A DNA stretch of 64,000 bases from Xanthomonas euroxanthea (GTDB taxonomy: Bacteria; Pseudomonadota; Gammaproteobacteria; Xanthomonadales; Xanthomonadaceae): positions 1 to 64,000 of the forward strand of contig NZ_UIHB01000002.1 of assembly GCF_900476395.1 (NCBI RefSeq), read 5' to 3'. Positions 16,869-25,760 of the stretch are shown here, piece by piece. Each line of letters opens with the position of its first letter. Position 1 is the first letter of the stretch. The notes beneath the pieces are model-generated. The model had not been told where the DNA came from. It made no database searches and saw nothing but the letters and a program-made list of their open reading frames with translations. A program made the translations under genes and the position numbers.

Positions 16869-18115
16869 CAGTCCACTCCCAGGCCATGGGCCACATCGAC
16901 GCCGCTGCGCAGGCCGTCTTCATGGAAGCCGAAGCCCCAGGCCGCGCCGGCAAACCAGGTGTGCTGCACGCCCTGGATCTCGGCCTTGCGCGTCTGCGCG
17001 GCGAGGGCGGCCGCGTTCTGCACCGGGTGGCGGTAGCGCATGCGCCGCAGCACCTTGTCCGGGGCGATGTCGTGGTTGCGATTGAGGCTGACGATGAACG
17101 GCTGTGGCGCGTTGAGCGACTGCAGGGCGTTCATCCAGTAACTCACCGTGCACGGCGCCTGCGGGTCGGCCGGCACATGCGCATTCCACGCCGCCCAGGC
17201 GCGGCGATCGCGTGGCAGCACGCTGGCGTCGGTGTGCAGGACGGTGTCGTTGTCCTGGTAGGTGATGCCGCCCAGGACCTGCCGCTCGGCTGCGGTGGCG
17301 TCGCTGAGCAAGGCCAGCGCGTCGTCGGCATGGCAGGCGAGCACCACGTTGTCGAAGTGCTCTTCGCCACGCAGGGAACTGAGCACCACACCGTTGGGCG
17401 CGCGGCGGATCGCATGCACCGGCGTGGACAGGCGCTCGAGCACCTGCCAGCGCCGGCGCAGCGCACGCACGTAGCTGCTGGATCCACCACGCACCACCTG
17501 CCACTGCGGACGCCCGCTGAGCTGCAGCATGTGGTGGTTGGCCATGAAGCCGATCAGCTGGCCCATCGGGAATTCGAGGATGCGCTGCGAGGGCGATGAC
17601 CACAGTGCCGAGGCCATCGGCACCAGATGCTGGTCGCGAAACGCCGCCGAATACCCATGCCGCTGCAGATACGCGCCCAGCGTGCTGAAGCGCTCCTGGC
17701 TGTGCAGCACCGCCGGCGCCTGCCGATAGAAGCGACGCAGGTCGGCCAGCATGCCCCAGAAGCGCGGGCTGAGCAGATTGCTGCGCTGGCAGAACAGCCC
17801 GCCCAGGCTGCCGGCGTTGTATTCGAGCCCGCTGCGCGCGTCGTGCACCGAGAAGCTCATCGTGGTCGGCTGCGCGGCCACGTCCAGCTCGGCGAACATG
17901 CGCGTGAGCAGCGGATAGTGCTGCGGGTTGAACACGATGAAGCCGCTGTCCACCGCATAGCGTTGGCCGTCCAGCTGGATGTCGTGGGTGTGCGTATGTC
18001 CACCCAGATAATCGGCGGCCTCGAACAAGGTGACCTCGTAGCGGCGCGACAGCAGCCACGCCGCGCCGAGGCCGGCGATCCCGCTGCCGACCACGGCAAT
18101 CCTGCCCTCGCTCAT
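16865..18115 (-). CDS. FAD-dependent oxidoreductase of the CFA operon (amine oxidase fold)
   Basis: 416-residue flavoprotein. The dinucleotide-binding GSGIAG begins at residue 10, followed by the second-half [14 protein letters not shown] typical of NAD(P)-binding Rossmann/amine-oxidase proteins found next to DUF1365 and CFA. It probably oxidises or isomerises a lipid double bond; relatives take part in unusual fatty acid pathways. Its ATG overlaps the desaturase stop by 4 bp (18112-18115) and its stop overlaps the DUF1365 GTG. The specific substrate is inference. Confidence 0.85.
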   Translation of the reverse strand: MSEGRIAVVGSGIAGLGAAWLLSRRYEVTLFEAADYLGGHTHTHDIQLDGQRYAVDSGFIVFNPQHYPLLTRMFAELDVAAQPTTMSFSVHDARSGLEYNAGSLGGLFCQRSNLLSPRFWGMLADLRRFYRQAPAVLHSQERFSTLGAYLQRHGYSAAFRDQHLVPMASALWSSPSQRILEFPMGQLIGFMANHHMLQLSGRPQWQVVRGGSSSYVRALRRRWQVLERLSTPVHAIRRAPNGVVLSSLRGEEHFDNVVLACHADDALALLSDATAAERQVLGGITYQDNDTVLHTDASVLPRDRRAWAAWNAHVPADPQAPCTVSYWMNALQSLNAPQPFIVSLNRNHDIAPDKVLRRMRYRHPVQNAAALAAQTRKAEIQGVQHTWFAGAAWGFGFHEDGLRSGVDVAHGLGVDW

Positions 18116-19110
18116 CGGCTCACCCGCTCGGCACGTTGCGTGAGCGATGTCGGCATCGGCTTGAGGTCCCAGACCAGGCCCACCCACGACATCGCGGTGA
18201 GCCCGTACCAGGTGAGGTCGTACTCCCACCAGCGCAGGCCCTGGCGTGCGGAGCCGGGAAAGAAGTGGTGATTGTTGTGCCAGCCTTCGCCAAAGGTGAG
18301 CAGCGCCAGCAGCCAGTTGTTGCGGCTGTCGTCGCGGGTGTCGAAACGCCGGCTGCCGAAGCGATGCGCCAGCGAATTGATGGTGAAGGTGGCATGGAAC
18401 AAAGCCACGGTGGAGATCACAAAGCCCCACACCAGCAGTTGCGCGCCGTTGGTCTGCAACGCGGGCGCGGCAACCGCCAGCCAGTCGCCGAGCAGGTATA
18501 GCCCGGTTGCCAGCAACACCGGCATCACGATGTCGAAGCGGTCCAGAAAACGCAGCTCGGCAAAGCGGCGCAGGTCCGGGATGACCTCCCAGTCGGTGCG
18601 GAAGTTGCGCGGGGTCAGGAACCAGCCGGTATGGCTCCACCAGAAGCCGTGCTGCGCCGGCGAATGCGGATCGCGGCCGGTGTCGGTGTGGCGGTGATGA
18701 TTGCGATGATGCGCGGCCCACCACAGCGGCCCGCGCTGCACGCAGGTGGCGCCGATGGCCGCGAACACGAACTGCAGCACGCGCGAGGTCTTGAACGCGC
18801 GGTGCGAGAAGTAGCGGTGGTAGAACCCGGTCAGCGCAAACATGCGCAGCGCGTACAACGCCACCGCCATGCCGACCGCGAACCAGGACGCACCGACCCA
18901 CAGGACCGCCAGGCAGGCCAGGTGCAGCGCGATGAAGGGCAGGGCACGCAGCCAGTCGATACGGTCTGCGCGTGCTTCGTCCAGCGGTTCGTCGGTTTGC
19001 GAATCCACCCAACGACGCAGGCTGCCGGTACGCGCTGCGATCCACCCACGTCGGCGGGTGTCGGCAGGCTGCGGCGGCGCGGCATGTGGGTCAAAGCCAG
19101 TACTCGGCAC
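18112..19110 (-). CDS. Membrane fatty acid desaturase (acyl-CoA/acyl-lipid type)
   Basis: 332-residue di-iron desaturase that introduces a double bond in a fatty acyl chain using O2. All three histidine boxes are present: HRYFSH (98-103), HHRNHHRH (134-141) and HNNHH (278-282), with membrane segments between. No in-frame ATG lies upstream of box one except deep in TM1, so the start is the GTG at 19110, which has a GGAG about 8 bp ahead. First gene of the lipid operon, thus the desaturation likely prepares substrate for the two methyltransferases. Confidence 0.9.
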   Translation of the reverse strand: MPSTGFDPHAAPPQPADTRRRGWIAARTGSLRRWVDSQTDEPLDEARADRIDWLRALPFIALHLACLAVLWVGASWFAVGMAVALYALRMFALTGFYHRYFSHRAFKTSRVLQFVFAAIGATCVQRGPLWWAAHHRNHHRHTDTGRDPHSPAQHGFWWSHTGWFLTPRNFRTDWEVIPDLRRFAELRFLDRFDIVMPVLLATGLYLLGDWLAVAAPALQTNGAQLLVWGFVISTVALFHATFTINSLAHRFGSRRFDTRDDSRNNWLLALLTFGEGWHNNHHFFPGSARQGLRWWEYDLTWYGLTAMSWVGLVWDLKPMPTSLTQRAERVSR

Positions 19111-19139
19111 GCGTGGTTCTCCGTGTGTAGTGGTGACCC

Positions 19140-19160
19140 TTTACGGACGCTGCCGGTAAA
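19140..19160. promoter_or_regulatory. Imperfect palindrome in the desaturase leader
   Basis: tttacggacgctgccggtaaa has matching TTTAC ends and lies about 30 bp upstream of the GTG start. The minus-strand 9-mer CAGCGTCCG inside it also occurs upstream of the ECF sigma gene (20785-20793). It could be part of a promoter or operator, but the match is short for GC-rich DNA. Confidence 0.25.
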
Positions 19161-19283
19161 CAGATGCACCAGCGCGTTCGATCGTCGCATGCGCGCGCGC
19201 GCTTGGCGTGCCGGTGCGAACGAATCGCGCAATTGCGCACACATTGAACCGCGCCAGCCAGGGGTGACGCAGATGAGGCTGTT

Positions 19284-19332
19284 GCGCGCCTGACGCCGCC
19301 TGCAACGTGGTCGCAGGCGGCGTCAGGCGCGC
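19284..19332 (-). terminator. Perfect 20-bp hairpin between anti-sigma gene and lipid operon
   Basis: Arms at 19284-19303 and 19313-19332 are perfect complements with a 9-base loop. The hairpin begins 4 bases past the anti-sigma stop codon. No T-run follows on the minus strand, so it may end or attenuate transcription, or protect the mRNA 3' end, rather than be a classic terminator. Confidence 0.6.
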
Positions 19333-19336
19333 CGGA

Positions 19337-20179
19337 TCAGGGCGCCATTGCCAGCGTGCTGATGCCGCCCTTGGCCACCACGGTACCGGTGGCGACGCCG
19401 CCCGGTGCACCGCCCGGCGGCTCCAGCGTCACTGCCAGGATGGCCTCGTTGCTGAGCATGGGCATCAACTGGTCGGGAATCTGCGCGCGGCGTGCACGCT
19501 GGTCGTCGAAGGTGCCCATCGAATGCGCCTTGCCGTCCGGCGTGATCAGCCACAGCTCGGGTACCTTGTCGGCGGTGGCGGTGCGATCCAGCGGCGTCAC
19601 CGTGATGGTGTGCTTGTCGGCATCCATCAACGCGACATAGCCGGGGCGGCCGTCTTCGGTGGCCAGCGTGGAGGTCATCGCAATGCCGGTCGCCGGCGCG
19701 GTGGTGGCCGCCGGCGGCGTGACCGGTGTCTGTACCACCGGGCCGGTGCCCTGCGGCGGCGATACCGGTGCCGGTGGCGTGCGCAGGTTCAACAATGCCA
19801 GCAGGCACACGGCCGCGGTGGCCAGGCCGCCGGCGCTTGCCCAGCGCCAGAACCGCACACTGTTCCACACCGCTGTCGTTGGCGCGCCTGCCGGCGGCGC
19901 TGTCGACGGCGCGGGGGGCACTGCGTGCAGTGGCGTGTCGAAGCCGAGGGTGTGGCGGATGCGTGCCCAGACCTGGCCGGGCGGCGTTACGGCGGCGATC
20001 TCGTCCAGCAACGGCGCCAGATGTTCCTGCCACTGCGTCACTGCCTGCGCAAACTGGCCGTCGGTGGCGACGCGTTGTTCGGCAGCCAGGCGCTCGTCGG
20101 CGCTCAACAGGCCCAGCACGTATTCGCCGGCAAGCACCTCGCGCGGCGGTTCCTGGTCGATGGGAAAGGGCGTGCTCAT
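19337..20179 (-). CDS. Anti-sigma factor, RskA type, single-pass membrane protein
   Basis: 280-residue regulator that should hold the adjacent ECF sigma factor at the membrane. The N-terminal cytosolic part (AGEYVLGLLSADERLAAEQR...) is the usual anti-sigma/zinc-finger-like helix bundle but lacks the HXXXCXXC zinc motif. A membrane segment follows at about residues 110-130 (WRWASAGGLATAAVCLLALL), then a Pro/Ala-rich linker and a C-terminal RskA periplasmic domain. The ATG at 20179 overlaps the sigma stop (ATGA); MSGTM at 20191 is an alternative. It is followed by a strong hairpin before the lipid operon. Confidence 0.87.
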   Translation of the reverse strand: MSTPFPIDQEPPREVLAGEYVLGLLSADERLAAEQRVATDGQFAQAVTQWQEHLAPLLDEIAAVTPPGQVWARIRHTLGFDTPLHAVPPAPSTAPPAGAPTTAVWNSVRFWRWASAGGLATAAVCLLALLNLRTPPAPVSPPQGTGPVVQTPVTPPAATTAPATGIAMTSTLATEDGRPGYVALMDADKHTITVTPLDRTATADKVPELWLITPDGKAHSMGTFDDQRARRAQIPDQLMPMLSNEAILAVTLEPPGGAPGGVATGTVVAKGGISTLAMAP

Positions 20180-20739
20180 CGTTCCAGACATGCCTTGAGT
20201 TTGGCCAGGCCGCGGCGGATCCAGCTCTTGACCGTGCCGATCGGGGTGTCGGTGCGTGCGGCGAGTTCTTCGTAGGTGATGCCGTCGAAGAACGCGGTGC
20301 GGATCAATTCGCTGCGCGGCGGTTCCAGCTCCGCCAGGCAGTGGTCGATGCGTCGGCGCGTGCTGGCGCGCTCGGTGCGCTCCAGCGGCGAGGCATCGCT
20401 GGCGCGCAATTCGCCGGCATCGTCCAGCGCCACGTTGCGGCGTTGCGGGGCATTGGCGCGCAGATGGTCGATGGCCTTGTTGCGCGCGATCATCGCCAGC
20501 CAGGTGAGCCCGCGTGCACGGGTGGGATCGAACTGCCCGGCCTTGTGCCAGATCAGCGTGAACACGTCCTGCAGCACCTCTTCGGCTTCGGCACGGTGCG
20601 GGATCATGCGCAGGCACACCCCGAAGAGTTTGGGCGAGGTCTGCCGGTACAGCGCTTCGAAGGCATGCCGGTCGCCACCCGCGGTCGCGGTCAGCAGTCG
20701 TCCGGTTTCATCGTCGTCGTGGCCAGGGATGGCACTCAT
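20176..20739 (-). CDS. ECF RNA polymerase sigma factor (SigK/RpoE-like)
   Basis: 187-residue extracytoplasmic-function sigma factor. Region 2 covers residues about 20-90 (FEALYRQTSPKLF, AEEVLQDVF, RARGLTWLAMIARN) and region 4 about 130-185 (ELIRTAFFDGITYEELA, then PIGTVKSWIRRG helix-turn-helix). Its 4-bp overlap with the anti-sigma gene shows a cognate pair. Sigma/anti-sigma pairs beside CFA-DUF1365 operons respond to singlet oxygen or lipid oxidation in other proteobacteria; the signal here is inferred only. Start at the ATG at 20739. Confidence 0.92.
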   Translation of the reverse strand: MSAIPGHDDDETGRLLTATAGGDRHAFEALYRQTSPKLFGVCLRMIPHRAEAEEVLQDVFTLIWHKAGQFDPTRARGLTWLAMIARNKAIDHLRANAPQRRNVALDDAGELRASDASPLERTERASTRRRIDHCLAELEPPRSELIRTAFFDGITYEELAARTDTPIGTVKSWIRRGLAKLKACLER

Positions 20740-20797
20740 GCGGTCGGGCGTTTTTTGAGGTGGGGGCGATGCTACCGGACTGGGCGGACGCTGTCCT

Positions 20798-21169
20798 TCA
20801 CTTGCGCTGCTGAAACCACAGCAGGACGGCAGCGAGCAGCAACAGGATCTCGACGCCGGCCAATGCCACCGTGGGCGCGGAGACCGGCCACAGGCGCGCC
20901 AGGGAGACGCTGCGGAACAGCACGATCGGCACGTAGAACGCGAGTGCGACCAGCAGGCCGGTGCGCGGTTGATCGATCCACGCGAAGTAGCCGAACAGGA
21001 ACGCCATGCCCAGCTGCAGGCCGCCATAGATGACCAGGTATTCCGATTGCCCGGCCGGCGAGAGCTGGGTGTAGCCCACGGCATTGGCGGTCTTGGCCGG
21101 CGAGAGCGTGCACCAGATCGCCAGCACGACGTAGAGCACTGCGTTGATCCAGAGGTAGGCCTTGGCCAT
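20798..21169 (-). CDS. Small membrane protein, DUF4345-like
   Basis: 123-residue protein with four hydrophobic segments (LWINAVLYVVLAIWCTL, EYLVIYGGLQLGMAFLFGYF, LLVALAFYVPIVLFRSV, VALAGVEILLLLAAVLLWF), resembling DUF4345 proteins. Function unknown. It ends 58 bp before the sigma gene on the same strand, so it may share a transcript with it or be a target of the sigma factor. The ATG at 21169 is chosen because upstream in-frame codons do not look coding. Confidence 0.75.
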   Translation of the reverse strand: MAKAYLWINAVLYVVLAIWCTLSPAKTANAVGYTQLSPAGQSEYLVIYGGLQLGMAFLFGYFAWIDQPRTGLLVALAFYVPIVLFRSVSLARLWPVSAPTVALAGVEILLLLAAVLLWFQQRK

Positions 21170-21254
21170 GGCGATGGTCCTGTATGGGGAAGAGGTGACC
21201 GGGCCGTTGTACGCAACCGCGCGTGGTCGAACGTGAAGATGGCGCGGACCTGGG

Positions 21255-22043
21255 TCACGGGGCGCTGCAGCTGTTGACCAGCGGCTGCTCGCGCGCCTGG
21301 CGCAGCGCATCGGCGCTGACCGCACGCGCAGCGGTGTCCGGAAAAACGATGCGCACATGCGGATAGCGGCCGCGCTCGTCGCGCAGATTGCCCACGCCGC
21401 GGAATTGCAGCAGACGTTTGTCGGCGATCGAATAACGCACTTCGAGCGCGGGCACTGCCGCGCCGTACCACGCATCCAGGCTCAGGCGAAAACGGCGCTG
21501 GCCGCCGGTATCGTCGATGCGCTCGACACGGAATGCCAGCTGGCGTTGCAGGCTTGGCAGCACGAAGTCCACGCGCTGCGGCGTGCCGGCAAGCGCCTCC
21601 CAGTGGCTGCGCAGGTATGCATCGAAGCCGGCATCGATCACGCGCGGGCCGTCGTCGGCCGGCAGTGGCGTGCGTTGCTCGGCCTTGCCGGGTTCCTGCT
21701 GGAACATCTCGCGCACGCCGTCGCGCTGACGCACGCCCTGGCGATAGCCGTCGCGGCCGTCGATCAGGCTGAAGTCGGGCGAACTGCCGCCGCCATCGAC
21801 CTGCTTGCGCGCAAACGGGCGTCCGTCCGCGCAGCGATACAGCACGACGCGCCCGCCATCGTCGAGCAACCAGTGCGACTCGCGATAGCGCAGCGCACCG
21901 CTGTCGCCATCGAAGGCATCGCCATCCACACGGGTGACCGCCGCCGCACTCAGCGGCAAGCCGCCCAGCACCAGCAGCAGCAACGGCGGAACCGGCCGGC
22001 ATACGCTGGCGAGCGCGGCAAGGGCAGCGGCGAGTGGACGCAT
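21255..22043 (-). CDS. Exported hypothetical protein (262 aa)
   Basis: Secreted or periplasmic protein: a signal peptide with a long hydrophobic core ends near residue 35 (LPLSAAA), followed by a soluble domain rich in Asp and Arg with no Cys until two near residues 70 and 259. The pattern (REMFQQEPGKA, VDFVLPSLQRQLAFRVERI, ALEVRYSIADKRLLQFRGVGNLRDE) suggests a beta-rich fold; I do not recognise the family. It lies 85 bp upstream of the DUF4345-like gene on the same strand and may belong to the sigma-factor locus. Confidence 0.72.
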   Translation of the reverse strand: MRPLAAALAALASVCRPVPPLLLLVLGGLPLSAAAVTRVDGDAFDGDSGALRYRESHWLLDDGGRVVLYRCADGRPFARKQVDGGGSSPDFSLIDGRDGYRQGVRQRDGVREMFQQEPGKAEQRTPLPADDGPRVIDAGFDAYLRSHWEALAGTPQRVDFVLPSLQRQLAFRVERIDDTGGQRRFRLSLDAWYGAAVPALEVRYSIADKRLLQFRGVGNLRDERGRYPHVRIVFPDTAARAVSADALRQAREQPLVNSCSAP

Positions 22044-22422
22044 CGGCGGATTCCTCGATGGGAGTGCCTACCAATACGAGCGCATCCGCAGTGCGGATGC
22101 GCCGGATGCGTCAGGACGTTCCTGACGCGGTGTCGTACCTGGAGGCCAGTGCCACGTGTTTGGGGCGTTGGGCGCTGCCCGGAGCGCAGGTGCGTGCATG
22201 GGATTGCCGGTGCCGCGCCGGCCGCGAGCGAGCGGCCAGGGCGAGGGCGCAGCCGGGTGCGGAAGCCGGGGCGTGGACACAAGTCTGCCGGCTCAGGGGG
22301 CCGGCCGCGAGCATGCACGCGTCGTGCAGGCACGGATGGCGTGCAGACATCGCGGTGCAGGTGGCACCTCCCGTTCCGGGCGTGGCGCGCCTGGCACCTG
22401 CGCCACGCGTCCGGCCAGCGGT
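22044..22422. other. 379-bp intergenic region with two hairpins
   Basis: No gene is evident between the ferredoxin stop and the exported protein start. Two adjacent inverted repeats lie here: cgcatccgc/gcggatgcg (22081-22101, 3-base loop) and gcgtcagga/tcctgacgc (22108-22128, 3-base loop). They sit 38-85 bp upstream of the minus-strand ATG at 22043 and could be operators or RNA hairpins in the 5' leader. Confidence 0.5.
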
Positions 22423-22854
22423 CTAGCCGCTTGCGCGCAGCACGATGCAATCCACCGGGCAGGCCGGCAGGCATAGCGCGCACCCGGTGCACAGCGGCGC
22501 GATCACCGTATGCATGTGCTTGGCGCCGCCGACGATCGCATCCACCGGGCAGGCCTGGATGCACTTGGTGCAGCCGATGCAGTCGGCTTCGACGATCCAC
22601 GCCACCTGCGCCGGTGTCTGCAGGCCGCGCGTGCGGTCGTAAGGGCGCGCGGGCACCTGCAGGACATGCGCCAGCGCACGCGCACCCGCATCGCCGCCGG
22701 GCGGGCAATGATCGACATCCGCTTTGCCGTCTGCCATCGCTTGCGCATACGGGCGACAGCCGTCGTAACCGCACTGGCCGCACTGGGTCTGCGGCAGCAG
22801 GCGGTCGAGGCGGTCGACCAGGTCGGGCGATGCGGCGGGCGTTGCGGTGTGCAT
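22423..22854 (-). CDS. rnfB: RnfB-like ferredoxin with three Fe-S cluster motifs
   Basis: 143-residue electron carrier. A C25-X2-C28-X4-C33...C50 motif matches the Fe-S domain of RnfB, and two ferredoxin CX2CX2CX3CP sets follow at C92-C102 and C122-C132. Unlike RnfB of full Rnf complexes it has no N-terminal membrane helix, and no other rnf genes lie nearby, so it probably works as a soluble ferredoxin. The ATG at 22854 is one base from the HAD gene stop (22856), which suggests co-transcription. Confidence 0.85.
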   Translation of the reverse strand: MHTATPAASPDLVDRLDRLLPQTQCGQCGYDGCRPYAQAMADGKADVDHCPPGGDAGARALAHVLQVPARPYDRTRGLQTPAQVAWIVEADCIGCTKCIQACPVDAIVGGAKHMHTVIAPLCTGCALCLPACPVDCIVLRASG

Positions 22855-22855
22855 G

Positions 22856-23446
22856 TCAGTGCAGCAGCTTGCCGCGATACCAGCGCTGCTGTGCCAGCGC
22901 CAGCATCGGCTTGTTTTCACGGCTGTCGCCGTAGGCATGCACGCATTCGTATTGCGACAGGTCATAGCGCAGGCGGATCTGCGCGGCCTTGCGTGGGCCG
23001 CAATCGCCTTCCGCATAGCGCCCGCTCAGCACGCCGGCGTGGTGTTCCAGCTTGTTGCAGATCAACGACAGGTCATGCTGCGCGCACCACGGCTGCAGGT
23101 ACAGGTCCAGCGAGGCCGACACCAGCACCACTTCATGCCCCTGTGCCTGATGCCAGTCGATGCGCTGAATCACCTCGGCGCGCAGCACGCCCGGCAATGC
23201 AGTGCGCGCGAAATCGGCGCCGTGCGCGGCCACCTCGTCCAGCCGGCGATCACTGAACACGATGCGGGTGACCCGCGCGCGCAGCGCCGCAGCCGACACC
23301 ATGCCCAACCGGTACCCCAGCACCCATGGGCCGACCTGCCACTTCGCCGTCGCCAGCTGCGCGGGCGTGGCCACCTTGCGCAGGAAGCGCGCATAGCTGT
23401 CGCAGGTGGTGATGGTGTGGTCGAAGTCGAACAGGGCCAGGTGCAT
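22856..23446 (-). CDS. HAD-IB family phosphatase
   Basis: 196-residue hydrolase with the HAD catalytic motif DFDHTIT (nucleophile D7, acid/base D9), motif II serine in [10 protein letters not shown], and motif [12 protein letters not shown]. The helical cap between residues 15 and 85 resembles phosphoserine phosphatase-like HAD-IB enzymes; substrate unknown. Start at the ATG at 23446; the upstream in-frame extension is repeat DNA. It immediately precedes the ferredoxin gene on the same strand. Confidence 0.85.
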   Translation of the reverse strand: MHLALFDFDHTITTCDSYARFLRKVATPAQLATAKWQVGPWVLGYRLGMVSAAALRARVTRIVFSDRRLDEVAAHGADFARTALPGVLRAEVIQRIDWHQAQGHEVVLVSASLDLYLQPWCAQHDLSLICNKLEHHAGVLSGRYAEGDCGPRKAAQIRLRYDLSQYECVHAYGDSRENKPMLALAQQRWYRGKLLH

Positions 23447-23453
23447 GAGGGGC

Positions 23454-23633
23454 GGGGATTGGGCAGTCGGGAGTGGGGATTGGTTAACGGCGCGGCGTCT
23501 GCTTTCCCTTCTCCCACAGGGAGAAGGTGCCCCGCAGGGGCGGATGAGGGGACGGGCCAGGCACTGGTGTGAGGTCTCCCTCAACAACCAGCTCTGGCTT
23601 CTACGATTCCCGACTCCCGATTCCCCAATCCCG
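23454..23633. repeat. Inverted GGGAATC-type repeat pair with embedded hairpin element
   Basis: G-rich block 23454-23483 and C-rich block 23605-23633 are imperfect complements. Between them at 23506-23551 lies a second element, ccttctccc-acagg-gagaagg-tgcccc-gcaggggc, which recurs inverted at 44507-44550. It fills the gap between metG and the HAD gene. Confidence 0.75.
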
Positions 23634-23635
23634 CT

Positions 23636-25720
23636 TCACCGAACAGGCATGCCCGGCTGCGCACCAGCATCGGCGTCCAGCAGTGCCAGCGCGCCGCCGT
23701 CGAAGCCGGCCGACAGGATCATGCCTTCGCTGATGCCGAAGCGCATCTTGCGTGGAGCCAGGTTGGCGATGAACACCACGCTGCGGCCGACCAGCGTTTC
23801 CGGTTCGCCATAGCTGGCGCGGATGCCCGAGAAGATCTGGCGCTTGCCCAGCTCGCCGGCATCCAGCTCGAAGCGCAGCAGCTTGTCCGAGCCTTCCACA
23901 AATTCGCACACCAGCACCTTGCCGATGCGCAGGTCGAGCTTGGCGAAGTCGTCGATGCCGATGAGGCTGGGAGTGGCGGCTGGGGACTGGGGAGTCGCAA
24001 CGGCCGCCGGCTTGGTCTCGGCCTTGGCCGGTGCGGGCTTGGTGGTCGCAGCGGGTGCCGCAGGTGCGGCCATGGTGTCTTTTGAAGCGTCGGTCATGGC
24101 GTCGATCAGTGTGGGGTCAATACGGGTGAACAGGGCGGTGTAGGGCTGGATCACGTGCGCGGTCAGCGGGCGCGCGACGTCGTCCCAGCTGGTCATCGGT
24201 GCCGACAGGAAGGCTTCGGCCTCGGCACAGGTGCGCGGCAGGATCGGCTTGAGTGCGGCCACCAGGATCCGGAACAGGTTCAGGCCCTGCGTGCACACCG
24301 ATTGCAGTTGCGCATCGGCACCGTCCTGCTTGGCGATCACCCACGGCTTGGTGTCGTCGATGTACTTGTTGGCCTCGTCGGCCAGCGCCATGGTCTGGCG
24401 GATCGCGCTGGCCGCATCGTTGCGCTCGTAGGCCTCGCGGATCGGCGCCAGTGCGGCGACGAAGCGGTCGTACTGCGCCGGGTCGGGCAGGGCGTCGGCC
24501 AGCTTGCCGTCGAAGCGCTTGCCGATGAAGCCGGCGCAGCGGCTGGCCAGGTTGACGAACTTGCCGACCAGATCCGCATTCACCCGCGCGATGAAATCGC
24601 CCAGGTTCAGGTCCAGGTCGTCCACGCCGCCGGAGGACTTGGCCGCGAAGTAGTAGCGCAGCGCCTCCGGTTCCAGGCCCACGTCCAGGAAGGTCCGCGC
24701 CATCACGAAGGTGCCGCGCGACTTGGACATCTTGGCGCCGTCCACGGTGAGGTAGCCGTTGACGTGCAGCCGGGTCGGCGCGCGATGGCCGGTGCCGTGC
24801 AGCACCGCCGGCCAGAACAGGCCGTGGAAGTTGACGATGTCCTTGCCGATGAAGTGATGCAGCTCGGTCTGCGTGCCGGCGACCAGATGCGCCTGGAAAT
24901 CCTCGCCCATCTGCGCGCACAGGGTCTTGAAGCTGCACAGGTAGCCGATCGGCGCGTCCAGCCACACGTAGAAATACTTGCCCGGCTGGCCGGGAATCTG
25001 GAAGCCGAAATACGGCGCATCGCGCGAGATGTCCCAGGCGCGCAGGCCGCCTTCGGTGTCCAGCCATTCCTTGAGCTTGGCCTTGACGCCGGGCAGTGCT
25101 ACATCGCCGGCCAGCCACTCACGCAAGAAACCGTCGAAATGGCCCACTTCGAAGAAGAAATGCTCCGAGTCGCGCAACTCCGGTGTGGCACCGGAGATCA
25201 CCGACCTGGGCTCCTTCAGCTCGGTCGGCGCGTAGGTGGCGCCGCAGACCTCGCAGTTGTCGCCGTATTGATCGGCGCTGCCGCAATTGGGGCAGATGCC
25301 CTTGATGTAGCGATCCGGCAGGAACATGCCCTTGGCCGGGTCGTAGAACTGCGCCACCGAGCGGCGGCTGATGTGACCGGCGGCCTCCAGCCTGGTGTAG
25401 AAGGCCTCGGTGAGTTCGCGATTGACCGGCGAATTGGTCGAATCGTAATGATCGAAGGTCACCCCGAACGCGGCAAAGTCGCGCTCATGGCTGGCCTGGA
25501 TGCTGGCGATGAAGGCCTCCGGGGTGACCCCGGACTTTTCGGCGGCGAGCATGATCGGCGTGCCATGGGTGTCGTCGGCGCAGACGAACCAGGTCTTGTC
25601 GCCGCGCAGGCGGCGCGCGCGCACCCAGATGTCGGCCTGGATGTAGCCGACCAGATGGCCAAGATGCAGCGGGCCGTTGGCATAGGGCAGGGCGGTGGTG
25701 ACGAGTGCGGTGCGGGTCAT
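23636..25720 (-). CDS. metG: Methionyl-tRNA synthetase
   Basis: 694-residue class I synthetase that charges tRNA-Met in the cytosol. ATP-binding HLGH lies in LPYANGPLHLGHLVG near the N-terminus, the zinc knuckle is CPNCGSADQYGDNCEVC, and the KMSKS loop appears as KMSKSRGTF. The C-terminal 110 residues form the EMAP/tRNA-binding dimerisation domain (FAKLDLRIGKVL), joined by an Ala/Pro/Lys-rich linker. Full length for the dimeric type. Monocistronic: no gene within 200 bp upstream on its strand. Essential gene. Confidence 0.98.
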   Translation of the reverse strand: MTRTALVTTALPYANGPLHLGHLVGYIQADIWVRARRLRGDKTWFVCADDTHGTPIMLAAEKSGVTPEAFIASIQASHERDFAAFGVTFDHYDSTNSPVNRELTEAFYTRLEAAGHISRRSVAQFYDPAKGMFLPDRYIKGICPNCGSADQYGDNCEVCGATYAPTELKEPRSVISGATPELRDSEHFFFEVGHFDGFLREWLAGDVALPGVKAKLKEWLDTEGGLRAWDISRDAPYFGFQIPGQPGKYFYVWLDAPIGYLCSFKTLCAQMGEDFQAHLVAGTQTELHHFIGKDIVNFHGLFWPAVLHGTGHRAPTRLHVNGYLTVDGAKMSKSRGTFVMARTFLDVGLEPEALRYYFAAKSSGGVDDLDLNLGDFIARVNADLVGKFVNLASRCAGFIGKRFDGKLADALPDPAQYDRFVAALAPIREAYERNDAASAIRQTMALADEANKYIDDTKPWVIAKQDGADAQLQSVCTQGLNLFRILVAALKPILPRTCAEAEAFLSAPMTSWDDVARPLTAHVIQPYTALFTRIDPTLIDAMTDASKDTMAAPAAPAATTKPAPAKAETKPAAVATPQSPAATPSLIGIDDFAKLDLRIGKVLVCEFVEGSDKLLRFELDAGELGKRQIFSGIRASYGEPETLVGRSVVFIANLAPRKMRFGISEGMILSAGFDGGALALLDADAGAQPGMPVR

Positions 25721-25760
25721 GGCAGGCGTAATGCGGGGGACAGCCGATTATCGCATTAGT

